Shown: piece after piece, positions 23,464 to 34,000 of the stretch
Layout of the letters: every line of letters starts with the position of its first letter
How positions within the stretch are numbered: the stretch's first letter is position 1
NCBI RefSeq assembly: GCF_963259705.1
Contig: NC_081844.1
Coordinates: 16,291,715-16,355,714, forward strand
DNA length: 64,000 nucleotides
Reading direction: 5' to 3'
Origin: Myotis daubentonii
Taxonomy: Eukaryota; Chordata; Mammalia; Chiroptera; Vespertilionidae
The notes under the pieces: model-generated
Database searches by the model: none
Told to the model about the DNA's origin: nothing
What the model saw: only the letters and a program-made list of their open reading frames with translations
Translations under genes and position numbers: made by a program

Positions 23464-25004
23464 GGTGGCGCCCGGCTCGGCTCGGGCTCGGCTCCGGCTC
23501 CGGCTCCGGCTCCTCGGCGGCCGCACTCCCGGCGCAGGGGCGGCCCCGCGGCGGCGAGGGAGGCGGGGCCCGGCCCGCTCCGCCCCGGCTGGGCAGGGGG
23601 CGCTTCCGCCGGTCCCCCGGGTCCCCGTCGCGGTGGGAAAGTGAGCCGATCCCCCCCAGAGCGGGGGGGGGGGGTGCCGCGCGGGGCGCAGGGTCCAGCC
23701 CGCAGGCGCCTTAGGAGCCGGGTGGCCGCGAGACAACGACCCTTCCCCTCGGAGGAGGGCGCGTGGCCCGCGGAGGTCGCTTCTGGGGAGTGAGAAGCTT
23801 TGTGGGTCCCGCACGTCTCCAGGCGCCCCCGGGCCCCCCCACCCCGGTCTCCCACGGCGGCCGCGGGCGTGTGTAGCTTGGGGGGAGCCCTCATTGAGGC
23901 GGGCTGCGTGGAGGGCATGCGCCCCGGGGTCTGACCACTTAGTAAAGAATGAAATAGCGCACGGAGGAGGTTTTCTGTGGAATGCATGCTGTGGGGTGAT
24001 ATGTTAGCGATATTGGGGTACTATTAAAATTCGTTTCACTTGTTGCTTGTTACTTTAAGTGGGCACAGCGCTGGGCCAGAGGTCCCACGGGAAGCAACAA
24101 GTGGCCCCTTTGGCCCTTTGAGCTGCACCACGGGACGAAACAGAGTGGGTTTCCCGTGGGCACAGGACAATTATGCCCCAAAATTACGCAGGCGGAGCCC
24201 TCAGCAAGAGCAGGGGTTCCCGGAATGTCCGAAGCTGGGGTCTTGAGGATGCGCCTTCTAGCTGCCAACTCTGCCAGTGTCAAGCGCCCCCGCCCTCCAC
24301 CTCCACTGCTCCAGGAATGGGAAGAGGTTCTTTCTGAGGACAGGATATGGATGTCTGTTCAAAATATATTTCTGCTGCCCACTGCCAGCCTGTGACTAAG
24401 GGGCAGGTGCCGAGAGTCCCATAGGAACAGGGATGGGGAGGTGGAGGTCCGCCTAGGCCGTCACAGAACCCTAGGACCTTGAGCTGCGGGGTCGCCTTCC
24501 CCATGGGGGCTGAGACCCAGGAGACAGTGACCTGCCCAGAGCGGGCTGTGTGCTGTGGAGGGCAGCCTGAGGCATGGGGAGGGCCGGGGTTGGCCAAGTC
24601 TAGGCTGACCTAGTAGTACTAGTATTTGGAGCTCAGTTCTCCTACAGCTGTGTGTGTAGGAGGGGGCGGGGGGTGAATAATATTTTCTAACACTTCATCA
24701 GCAGACGGGTCCCTGGTAAGGAGCCCTATGGGAAACAAGGAGGCTTTTAGGCCAAAATGTGTATAAAGGGAAGAAACCAGCCCGTTTTGTGTATCCAGAA
24801 GCAACCTGGGAGTTGGAGCCCTCAGTCCAGCCAGCACTGTTCTCCTCTGGGCCCATTGACTCTTGGGTAAGGGAAGCAGCTGGATGGATTGAATCTGTTC
24901 CCCCCTCAACATGTTTCAAGAAACTCTAGGGTATAGTGGAAGTGTATCAGGAATCCATAGCCTTTTATTTGGTTTAACTTTTCATTTATTTTTATATCGT
25001 TATT

Positions 25005-25198
25005 ATTTTTAAAACACATTTGTATTGATTTTAGAGAGAGGAAGGGAGAGGGAGAGATAGAAACATCAATGATGAGAGAGAATCATAGATCGGCTGCCTC
25101 CTGCACACCCCACACAGGGGATGGAGCCCGCAGCCCGCAACCCGGCATATGCCCTGACCAGGAATCAAACCCTGACCTCCTGATTCATAGGTCAGGGT
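25005..25198 (-). mobile_element. Bat SINE, head-truncated
   Basis: TTGTATTGATTTTAGAGAGAGG tract, then AATCATAGATCGGCTGCCTC and CTGACCAGGAATCAAACCCTG. It stops before the usual CACTGAGCC head. Confidence 0.85.
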
Positions 25199-25854
25199 AA
25201 CTTTTTAGATCTTATTTTAAAAGTTCTGATAAAAGTCAGTGGACACCCTTGTGTGTGTTATATACCGAAAGTGTTAAGAATCGCTGGTGAATTTAAATTC
25301 TGCTGTGAGGTTAGCTCATTTGGGAGAAGACCTTCAGTAAATCCTCTCCTCCTGTCAGCTTTCAGGTGGGGAACCGTTTCCTGCCAAGCGCCACGTGGAT
25401 ATTTATAACAGCATTTGCGGGCCATTCGAAGTCATCAGCTTAACAATTGGCCTGCGATATTTGGTCAAACATTGAATTAACTCACCCCTAAGGCCTTGGC
25501 AGGGCCAGACCAAATGATCTCTGGGACCTTTTGTGGCTCATGGGCCAGATGTTTCCTATCCCTGGGCCTTAAATGAGGTAGAAGGCTACTGCAGGATAAA
25601 GAGCTTTAACGGGCAAGCGCAAGCCCCAGAGTCAAGGAGAGGGGGCATAGATGCTGCTTCTCAGCAGGAAGGATGTGGATGGATTGGCATGCGTTTTTAA
25701 ATTACCACAATTTTGTAACTTCTTACCTATGTGAATCAGGACTTTTCCTGATACTGTGCAACCAAATGCAATAATAAATTAGATCCTCCACTTGACAAAA
25801 GGGAAACTGTCATATATAACCCCTGACCTAAATTTCTTATGTTCATCAAAACTT

Positions 25855-26072
25855 ACTTTAAAAAATATATATTTTTATTGATTTCAGAGAGGAAGGGAGA
25901 AGGAGAGATAGAAATATCAATGATGAGAGAGAATCATGGATCAGCTGCCTCCTGCACGCCCCCTACTGGAGATCAAGCCCACAATCTGGGCATGTGCCCT
26001 GACTAGAAATTGAACCATGACCTCTGCTCTGGGTTCATAGGTTGATGCTCAACCACTGAGCCACATCAGGGC
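25855..26072 (-). mobile_element. Bat SINE
   Basis: ATTTTTATTGATTTCAGAGAGG tract, AGCTGCCTCCTGCACGCCCC block and head AACCACTGAGCCACATCAGG on the plus strand, i.e. reverse orientation. Complete but diverged. Confidence 0.88.
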
Positions 26073-26109
26073 AACCAAAGTTTTTTTTTTTTTTTGAGAA
26101 ACTTTGTTT

Positions 26110-26405
26110 TTGTTTTATTTTATTTATTTATTTAATTGTTTATTTATTTTTATTGATTTCAGAGAGGAAGAGAGAGGGAGAGAGAGATGGAAACATCAAT
26201 GATGAAGGGAATCATCGATTGGCTGCCCCCTGCATGCCTCACACTGGGAACTGAGCAACAAAGCAAGCTGAGGCAGTATTTAATCACAGCTCACTGGGAA
26301 ATGCTTGTGGTGGGGCTGACTGGTATGTGCCCTTGACCAGAATCAAACCCAGGACCCTTCAGTCCCCAGGCTGACGCTATATCCACTGAGCCAAACCGGC
26401 TAGGG
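26110..26405 (-). mobile_element. Ves SINE carrying a foreign 72-bp insert
   Basis: Reverse-orientation SINE with tail ATTTTTATTGATTTCAGAG and head CACTGAGCCAAACCGGC. Between CACTGGGAAC and GTGCCCTTGACCAG it contains 72 bp not belonging to the SINE (26252-26323). Its head end is then interrupted by the hAT element at 26406-26650. Confidence 0.85.
26252..26323 (-). repeat. Inverted copy of 27336-27407 (templated insert)
   Basis: This segment matches the reverse complement of 27336-27407 at 70 of 72 positions, the only difference being two adjacent bases (TG against CA in AATGCTTGTGG / AATGCTCATGG). The copy lies inside a SINE, so it is the derived one; 27336-27407 lies in unique-looking sequence and is the likely donor. 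Confidence 0.9.
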
Positions 26406-26650
26406 CAGTGGTTGGCAAACTGCGGCTCGGAAAACCGTGGCTCGCAAGCCACATGCGGCTCTTTGGCCCCTTGAGTGTGACTCTTCCACAAAATACCGGC
26501 TCTTCCACAAAATACCGACTTCTGTGCATGGGCCACGAAGTTTCAATGGCACTGTACGTGCGCGCCCGCATGTGGTATTTTGTGGAAGAGCCACACTCAA
26601 GGGGCCAAAGAGCCGCATGTGGCTCGCGAGCCATGGTTTGCTGACCACGG
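26406..26650. mobile_element. Palindromic hAT foldback element (SPIN-like ends)
   Basis: Long inverted arms of roughly 100 bp, both containing GGCTCTTTGGCCCCTTGAGTG and CTCTTCCACAAAATACC. Starts CAGTGGTTGGCAAAC. Flanks GGCTAGGG (26398-26405) and GGCTAAGG (26651-26658) form a 7/8 target duplication lying in the SINE head. Arms share the terminal motif of the copies at 32314 and 42505. Confidence 0.85.
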
Positions 26651-26714
26651 GGCTAAGGCAAAGCTTACTTTTTGTTGATCATAGCTTCTTTGTTCTCATT
26701 GATTTTCATAATAA

Positions 26715-27076
26715 TCTGTATATATAAAAGCTGCTCTCTCTGCCTCCTGCCGCTGCGTTGGTGAGTGTGGTGATGGGGAGCTCGAGCTAGCTCAAATAAA
26801 GACTCTTTGCTTTTGCATTGAAAAAAAAAAAAAGAGCCTAGGTGACCTGCTGACTGGCCAACCGAATGGCTGGTCAGCCGGTCACTATGACACGCACTGA
26901 CCACCAGGGGACAGCCGCTCAATACACAGGTAGGGCTCCCTCCTGTCTGGATCGGGCCTGCAGGGATCGGGCCGAAACCAGCTATCCGACATCCCCCAAG
27001 GGTCCCGGATTGTGAGAGGGCGCAGGACAAGCTGAGGGACCCCACTGGTGCACGAATCCATGCACCGGGCTTCTAG
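26715..27076 (+). mobile_element. HeliBat-type non-autonomous Helitron
   Basis: Starts TCTGTATATATAAAAG after an A and ends CTAG before a T, the A|T insertion rule of Helitrons, without target duplication. A 3' hairpin (GGTGCA, 8-nt loop, TGCACC) sits about 8 nt before CTAG, as Helitrons require. The internal ACGCACTGACCACCAGGGG is typical of bat HeliBat copies. It has no Rep/helicase. A 103-bp polyadenylated segment (26731-26833) lies inside. Confidence 0.9.
26731..26833 (+). mobile_element. Polyadenylated LTR-like segment inside the Helitron
   Basis: Contains CTCGAGCTAGCTCAAATAAA with AATAAA at 26795-26800, then GACTCTTTGCTTTTGCATTG and 13 A residues (26821-26833). The layout (AATAAA, about 20 bp, then A-run) is an RNA 3' end. 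The sequence around it resembles the R region of gammaretrovirus-like endogenous LTRs from memory. Very short, non-coding. It could alternatively be a normal part of a Helitron subfamily. Confidence 0.5.
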
Positions 27077-27335
27077 TTGACTATAAAATCCAACTTATAA
27101 ATGTACTTTGATCAGTAGTAGTAAGATCTAATTTTTTTTAAGGGTTGCTACTAAAAGGGTTTGGAAACCACTGGATGAAATAACTACCAAGGTTTTGCAT
27201 CTGTTTGTACATGCGTGTGTCCATGTGTATTTTGGGGAGGAGGCACTGAGAGATTCTCCCTAAGCTTTTGTTTTAGGGACAGAGCCGCCAAGTTGCTCTG
27301 AATCTCAGGAACGTAAATCCTTTAGGATATACTAT

Positions 27336-27407
27336 CCAGTCAGCCCCACCATGAGCATTTCCCAGTGAGCTGTGATTAAATACTGCCTCAGCTTGCTTTG
27401 TTGCTCA
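27336..27407 (+). repeat. Probable donor of the templated insert
   Basis: Source partner of 26252-26323, in inverted orientation about 1.0 kb away, with the Helitron between them. No transposon ends or poly(A) tail flank it. Confidence 0.75.
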
Positions 27408-28684
27408 ACAGTCTGGGGGCTGGGTGGACACAGTGGCGCTGGCCTCTCCACCACTGTCCCTCTGCTGGAACAGGTAAGCCCTCCACCGTTCACTGATGCC
27501 TCACGGGAGTGCGTGTGTGGAGACCATCCCTCTCTGTTCCTCGTCTGGCCTCTCTGCTGCCCCTTGAGGGACAAGTGTCTATATTGGGAAAGTCCTGGGT
27601 TAGCAGTCAAGAAACTCAGATGTTTGTCTCCATTCTCTACTCAGTTGCAGGTAGCTTCAGGCCATAGATGAAATGTCTCTATTTCACAATTTTCTCCTAA
27701 ACTAAGTGGATTAAAATGATTTATGGTCCTCACGGGTTTGTTGAGAAGATAAAACAATGTTGTGGACATAACAGAAATTCAGCAACTTAAAATCATCATT
27801 CACATTTGAATGATTCTTACCCACTTCGCTTTTGTTTCAACCCAAGGGGCTAGAAACTCATCCTGGGGTGGGAGATTGGATTCAGGTCCCAGCTGCAGTC
27901 TTAGGTTCACACTGGGTCCCCCTCCACCTCACCTGATCCTTCTGATCGAATGAACGCCGCTTTACACGCCCACGCATGGGCTCTGTTCCAGCCAGGTGAG
28001 GCAGCCCCTCCCCTCCGAGTCCCCATACCAAAGTCCTCCCTCTGATCTCCCAATCAAACCTTCACCCCTTCACCCACTTCGGTGCCCAGTTCCCGGTCTG
28101 CTCCCCCTGGAATGCTTTGTCAAGTCAACCAAGACCAAATGACTGTACCCTTCTCCTCGGCCTCCACTACCCTTGCTCCTGCTAGAGTTCAGCCATCGTG
28201 TCTCCATTCCTTAGTGTCCTCAGCCTGGTCCTTGATAGTCAGCTCACTGCCTACTCATTTCCTGTTGACCTTTGCTGTGTGTTTGGTCTCTCGCTGAACT
28301 GTCATATCTCAGGCACTGGAGGGGGCAGTCATGTCAGAGATCGATGAGCTCGCCTATGCAGGGGAGCACTTCGGGCTTCGGTGGAGGATGGAGCAGCCTT
28401 TCCTCCTTGCTGGCTCTCCTCTCAGGCTCTGGAGTATGTTTCTGCCTTTCCATCCACCGTCACCATCACACAGCCCCGGAGGGGAGGTGGCAGCTGGGAT
28501 CCTGCTGGACCAGCCCCTGCTCCTATGGCCCAGGTGGGGAAGGACAGTGTGTGTGTGTCATCGCTCTACCTCCTCCAACCCTGTATGCCCCCCATTTGAA
28601 CCTTCACTCCTATGACTTCGCTCAGCCTGGCATCACCCATCCCTCTCACCCGGACCTGGTGGCTCATAAAGAACAAGTAAATTT

Positions 28685-29770
28685 GGGGACCCAATGCAAC
28701 CTTTTAATTCCAAGCAGAGTTCCCCTCCCCCAGTATCATCTCACACATACACACAGTGGAAAGGGATGCCAGGGTCTGGGCAGGAACAAAACCCAGACCT
28801 GGGCAAAAAATATATATATATAATTATATACACATATGTATTTGTAGAGAAGAAAAGCTGGGAATGTGATTAGGTAGGGCAGAGAGTTGGGTGAGGAAGC
28901 AGCTGGGGTGCCCCAATAAATTACATTCTTTAGAGAGCATGGTGGGGGATGCATGGGTATGGGTGGGACCTGGTGGCCTGGCCTCTTGTTCCCATCCGAG
29001 GGAGCCTGAAGGCCTGGTCCTGCCTAGGATCCTGGTGTCAGAAGGTAGGAGTCTAGCTCACTGTGCCTGGAGGCTGATGGGGGCCTGGGGTTCGGTATAG
29101 GCGACATCTCCACTCTAAGCCAAGGCTTCTGGGGAAGCCACAGAGCTGAGCATGAGGCTTCAAAGCATAGGATGTGCAAGGAGGTCAGAGGGTAAACTGG
29201 AGGGCAGGGCGGCCTCCCTGCTGGAGGCTGAGCTCAGCCTTGCTCCTGCTGGAGTCAGAGGCGGGAGGCCCAGGTGCAGGGGGGGCCTCCCGGTGAGGCG
29301 AGGAGGAGTGCTGGGCAGATGGGGTCCTGGAGCTGTGCCTGCCTGCCTGCTGCTTCCTGCCTCACCTCCTCCGCAGGCTGAGGGCTCTACCCGCCCACTG
29401 ATCCAGACATCAACCGGCCTGCACCACGTGCCATGTCCAGGTCGCCTCACTCCCTCTTCTGGGACCTCTCTTCATGGGGTGGGGGCAGGGAGAGGGTGCA
29501 GACATTAACTCTGAGTGCTGGAGTCCAGCCTGGGTTTGCCCTGTGCAGTGAGGACTAGGGAGGAGGGGAGGCCCCTGGCTCATTATGGAAAGCAGGTCCA
29601 TGTCCCACAGCCCAGCACTGAGAGAAGGCTGGGCTCCCCTTGACCTAGCGAATGCAGCCAACCCCACCTCTGCCCACCTCCGTGCCCCCCCAAGACATGA
29701 TGCTTTAGGGTCCAGTGACCCAGCTCCAGAGAGCCGCAGGGGCGAGGGTCAGTCAGGAAGTGTGGGGCGG
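28685..29770 (-). other. DMTN: DMTN 3' untranslated region
   Basis: About 1.08 kb from the DMTN stop codon to just past the ATTAAA at 28703-28708. Contains an AT run (about 28806-28836) near its end. No insertions recognised. Confidence 0.6.
28703..28708 (-). terminator. Probable DMTN poly(A) signal (ATTAAA)
   Basis: TTTAAT on plus is ATTAAA on minus, the commonest variant signal. I found no AATAAA on the minus strand between the DMTN stop and this point. Confidence 0.55.
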
Positions 29771-31039
29771 TCAGAAGAGGGAAGCCTTCTTCTTGAGCTC
29801 ATTCCGCTTCCACAGAGCCAGCTTGCTAAACTCTTCCGGAGACATGGCGAACACCCTGGAGAAGTCCTCGGCTGACAGATGCCTCTGCAGGGGACAGACC
29901 AAGGCCGCTTAGGGAGAGGAGGGCGGGCTGGGCTGGGTGGCCAAGGGGGCAGGTCCTCCCCACCAGGAGGGGAGGCTGCCCGATGGAGCCCCTGCACCCA
30001 CCAGCGCCTCTCCCCTGCCTACCTCCAGCCTCATCCGATCCACACCTGGAGGCAACTTGGTTCGCCCCTTATTGGTCACCACCAGCATTTCGTAGGGATA
30101 GATCTGGGGGGCAGGGCAGGGGGCAGTCTTAGGCTCATAGTGTTCCCTGTTGCTGTCAACCCTCCACTCCCCAGGCCCCCTTATCAGCCTGCAGGGCCAT
30201 TGGGTTCATGCCACGTTGCCATCCAGCGCCCCCAGCTTCCCCGTCAGCAACTCCAGGAGGATCCCATAGCGCATTCACTTGCCTGGCTTCTCCCCAAGCT
30301 GGCCACCCCACTGTAGAGGCTTCTGTCCCCTGCCCACCCCCCTGGCTCTGCCGCTGCCCCTCACCTTCTGCTCCAGCACACAGGGCAGGGAGTTCCCCCG
30401 GTCCATCCTCCCCCTCTGGCCCTCTCCGTTCTGGGGAGACCAAAGCCGCAGTGAGCCAGAGTGGGGCAGGGAGACCTCCCCAGCCTGACCCGGGGCTTCT
30501 CATGTGCTCACCAGGCAACTGGGTGGCCCAACACCCCCTCCCCCAACACTGCCAGTTGCCTGTCCCAGGCTTCTGTGCTCCACGTCCTCCTCCGGACCGC
30601 ACTCACCTGCAGGCCTGGGGAGAGAAGAGTCATTGTTCAGACCAGCCAGCTTAGCCTCTCTGCCCTGCAGCCACACAGCCCTGCCCGCATCCCAGACACA
30701 GCTGCCCCAGGGCCTGCTTAAACCCTTTCTCCTCTGGCCTGACCCTGCCTCTCACCTGGGCTTCCAGCCTCACTCCCGGTTGGGCTGAAGTCTGTGGACT
30801 GCAGCTAGAAAGGACAGAAAGGATCAGAAGGAAGCTGAGTGCTCCTCATCAGTCCCTTCCCTTGAAGGTCTTCCCTTCCCCAAGTAGCTCAGCCCCTCAG
30901 AGGACCCCACGTGCACACTCCACCCCTGCGGTCTGGGACCTGTGGTCAGGGACCTTACCCGGCTCAGGGTGGTCCTGCCGTAGGCCGGGAGGGAAGATGA
31001 CTTTGATGTTCCACCGTGCAAGGCTGGGGGGGGGGGGGG

Positions 31040-31073
<34 letters not shown>

Positions 31074-34000
31074 CCGTTCAGTTCTGGCTTGACAGTCATT
31101 TTGAGCGGGATCCCTCTCTGGCCCCCCCAACCAGGGGCAGGGCAGTGAAGGGTAGACCTGGGGGAACCTGTGGTCTCTGTTGGCTTCCAGCTCCTGCCCA
31201 TGACCTCCAGCGAGTGGCATCGTGCTGGTGCCTCTGAACTCTCTCGAATGCCTTCCCTCTAACAGAAGGGCATCAAACACTCATTTGGGCCAAACGCCCG
31301 AGTTAAAATCCAGAGTTAGCGAGTGATTGTCAGATGATGAAGCTCACCAGTGTAAAATGAACTTCTGGGGTAAAAAAAGGAATCTGACATCTCATAAAAA
31401 GAATCAAATTGTTACAATTATATTATTAGCGAGTTTAGTAACCACGTTTTAAACATTTGACCCTATAATACAGAAACAATACTGTCCTCAGCTCTGTCAG
31501 CTGCTAGATTGCACCCGCAGCCAAAACGTGGATTGCACGATTAGGTGTCACCTTCAACTTACACATTTAATAATATCACTAAGCTTTCAAGCACTGAGAT
31601 TATAATTCAAGAAAATTGGTTTTCAGCAATAGGTTTTCCTAGGAAATCTTTGTACCTAAGATCTTTAGTTTGGGCAGATCTCAAAACTCCTTCATCTCCA
31701 ATTACTAGAAATTGTTAGCATTCTATAGCAATCATCTTGACCAGACTTGTTGTTTAAATGTTTAGCCTTGACAGACTCAAAACTATAAGGAACTGTCTTC
31801 TTAAAACATTCTTATAAAATCTGTTACTTGGAAATTTAATTGGTGAGAACAAAATGTGTTGGGGGGGGGGGACCTTGGTTGTTTTTTCCCTTAATGCTTA
31901 GTTTCAAAACCACTTACACACTTATTTTTGTGTAGAAAATCATCTGCGGTTGCAATATCATTCATTACTTATGTTTGAAAGTGACTATTCGATGTTACCA
32001 TTAAGTCAGAATGACATGCCTACACATAATTTTAAATGTTTTTTGGTTAGTCCTCACTTGAGGATATTTTTCCCATTGATTTTTAGAGATAGTGAAAGAA
32101 AGGGCGGGGGAGAAATATTGATGTGAGAGAGACACATCCATTGGTTGCCTCCCGCACAAGTCCCGACTAGGGCTGGGCATCTTACCTGCAACCCGTGCCC
32201 TTGACTGGGAATCAAACCCTTGACCCTTTGGTGCACAGGCCAATGCTCTAACCACAGAGCACACCAGCTAGGGCTATCTATAATTTTGGAATTGATTAGC
32301 TGTGACTGTAACCCAGTGGTCGGCAAACTGTGGCCCCTTGAGTGTGGCTCTTCCACAAAATACCACGTGCGGGTGCGCACGTACAGTGCGATTGAAACTT
32401 CTTGGCCACACTCAAGGGGCCAAAGAGCCGCACGTGGCTCGCGAGCTGCAGTTTGCCAACCACTGCTGTAACCCATGCAATCCTATGATCTTTGATCACA
32501 TGCAAGTTCAGGGGTGCCAAAATGATGATGATGGAGACATTTTGCTATTCAGCTTTGCAAGGCCAAATGGAAGTTATAGAGCTAATTTGGGCTGAAAGCA
32601 AGTTCTAGTGGGACACGGAGACTGAATTCAACCTTCAGAGCATCTCTGTCTCATTCTTCAGGCCTTAACTACTTAGTCCACATTCTCTGAAAACTCTTCC
32701 CACCCCTTCTGAAATATCATCCTGGTCTTTTGGTGACCCTGTGGATGTCCTAGCCAGAGACCAACCTTAGGGCTCCTGAACCCCACCCCCCACCCCAGGG
32801 CCTTCATCTCCACTGCAATGGTCCCCCCCGGACCTCGCTATCCACACTGCTTCACCTGGCACTTGAAGCCCGGGGCCCCACTTTGTGACCACAGCGCCCT
32901 TCTTTGTTTGCAGCTTCCTTCAGCTGGTTCCCAGCACACCTGTTCGTCAATCTCATGGGGACCTCTGGTGACCTGACCCACACTCCCTGTCCTTCAACCT
33001 GTGGTTGGGTACAAAACTGCTTTCACCAGTACTGAGCAGCTCACCTGGCCCCGCATCCCTCAGACCTGCCTCAAAAAACTCTGCCTGGATCAGCCTTGGG
33101 CCCCGGCTCGCCTGCAGGCTGTGAAGGTGACGACCACACCATGTAGATGGTCATCACTGCAGATGGACGGATGGGCAGCTCCCTTCCCTGAGGTAGCTGT
33201 TCCAAATCTTCCCAAATCTCCACTTCTAATTGGCTGCTCCCAGATCAAGTCCCCACCTTCAGAGAGAGAGGCCCCTGAGGCCAGCCCCACATCCTGACCA
33301 ACCCTGAGCCAACCCGCAGCTGGAACTGAACGTGTGTGCTCTCCAGGGTACAGCCTGCCCCCGTCCCTGCCTTCTCTCCTCTCTGCACAATCCCATCTTC
33401 TTACGGCCTTACTACTACCTATACCCTGAAGACGCTCCCTGAGGCCTGCCTTGCCCCTCAAGCTCCCGACTCAGTCAAACTCGCACTTCAAACCCAACAT
33501 GTCCCAAACCAGTCTCTTCATCTTTCTCCCAACCCTGCCTCTTTCACGATCTCAGTTCAAGGCTTCTCATCACCAGCACCCAAGGCAAACCCCCAACTCG
33601 CCTGCCCCTCTCCTCCCACTGAGTCAGTTGCTTCAGTCTCCTAAGTATTTCTCAAACCCATGCATGCCCTCTGCTCTGCACTGTGTCTATGTTAGCCCTC
33701 ACCCAGACCGCTGGGAAGTGTGGGAGGTTGTCTCCAAATGTGGCCCGAAACACCATCTCCCAGCGCCTAAGTGCCATTCCTGTGTCAGGAAATGGAATCT
33801 CCCCCTTTCCGGAGTCTGGGCTGCTCTGACCAATAGGATGCAGTGGACGCGAGGCTGTGTGACTTCCGGGCTTTTAGAGGCCTGTAACTCCCAGTTCTGG
33901 GCACTCAGATCTCCCCTCTCCTCTCCAGCTGCCATGCTCTAAGGAAGTCCCAGCCAAACTCAGGTGATTGGAGCCATGGTGTCCAAAGCGCTGGCTACCC

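Larger units (their letters stand above)
23800..28685. other. Intergenic region between FHIP2B and DMTN
   Basis: No coding exon is supported. From 25.0 to 27.1 kb it is largely mobile DNA. 24.0-25.0 kb, 25.2-25.85 kb and 27.4-28.7 kb are unique sequence with no recognised content. The FHIP2B 5' end faces this region and the DMTN 3' end closes it. Confidence 0.65.
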
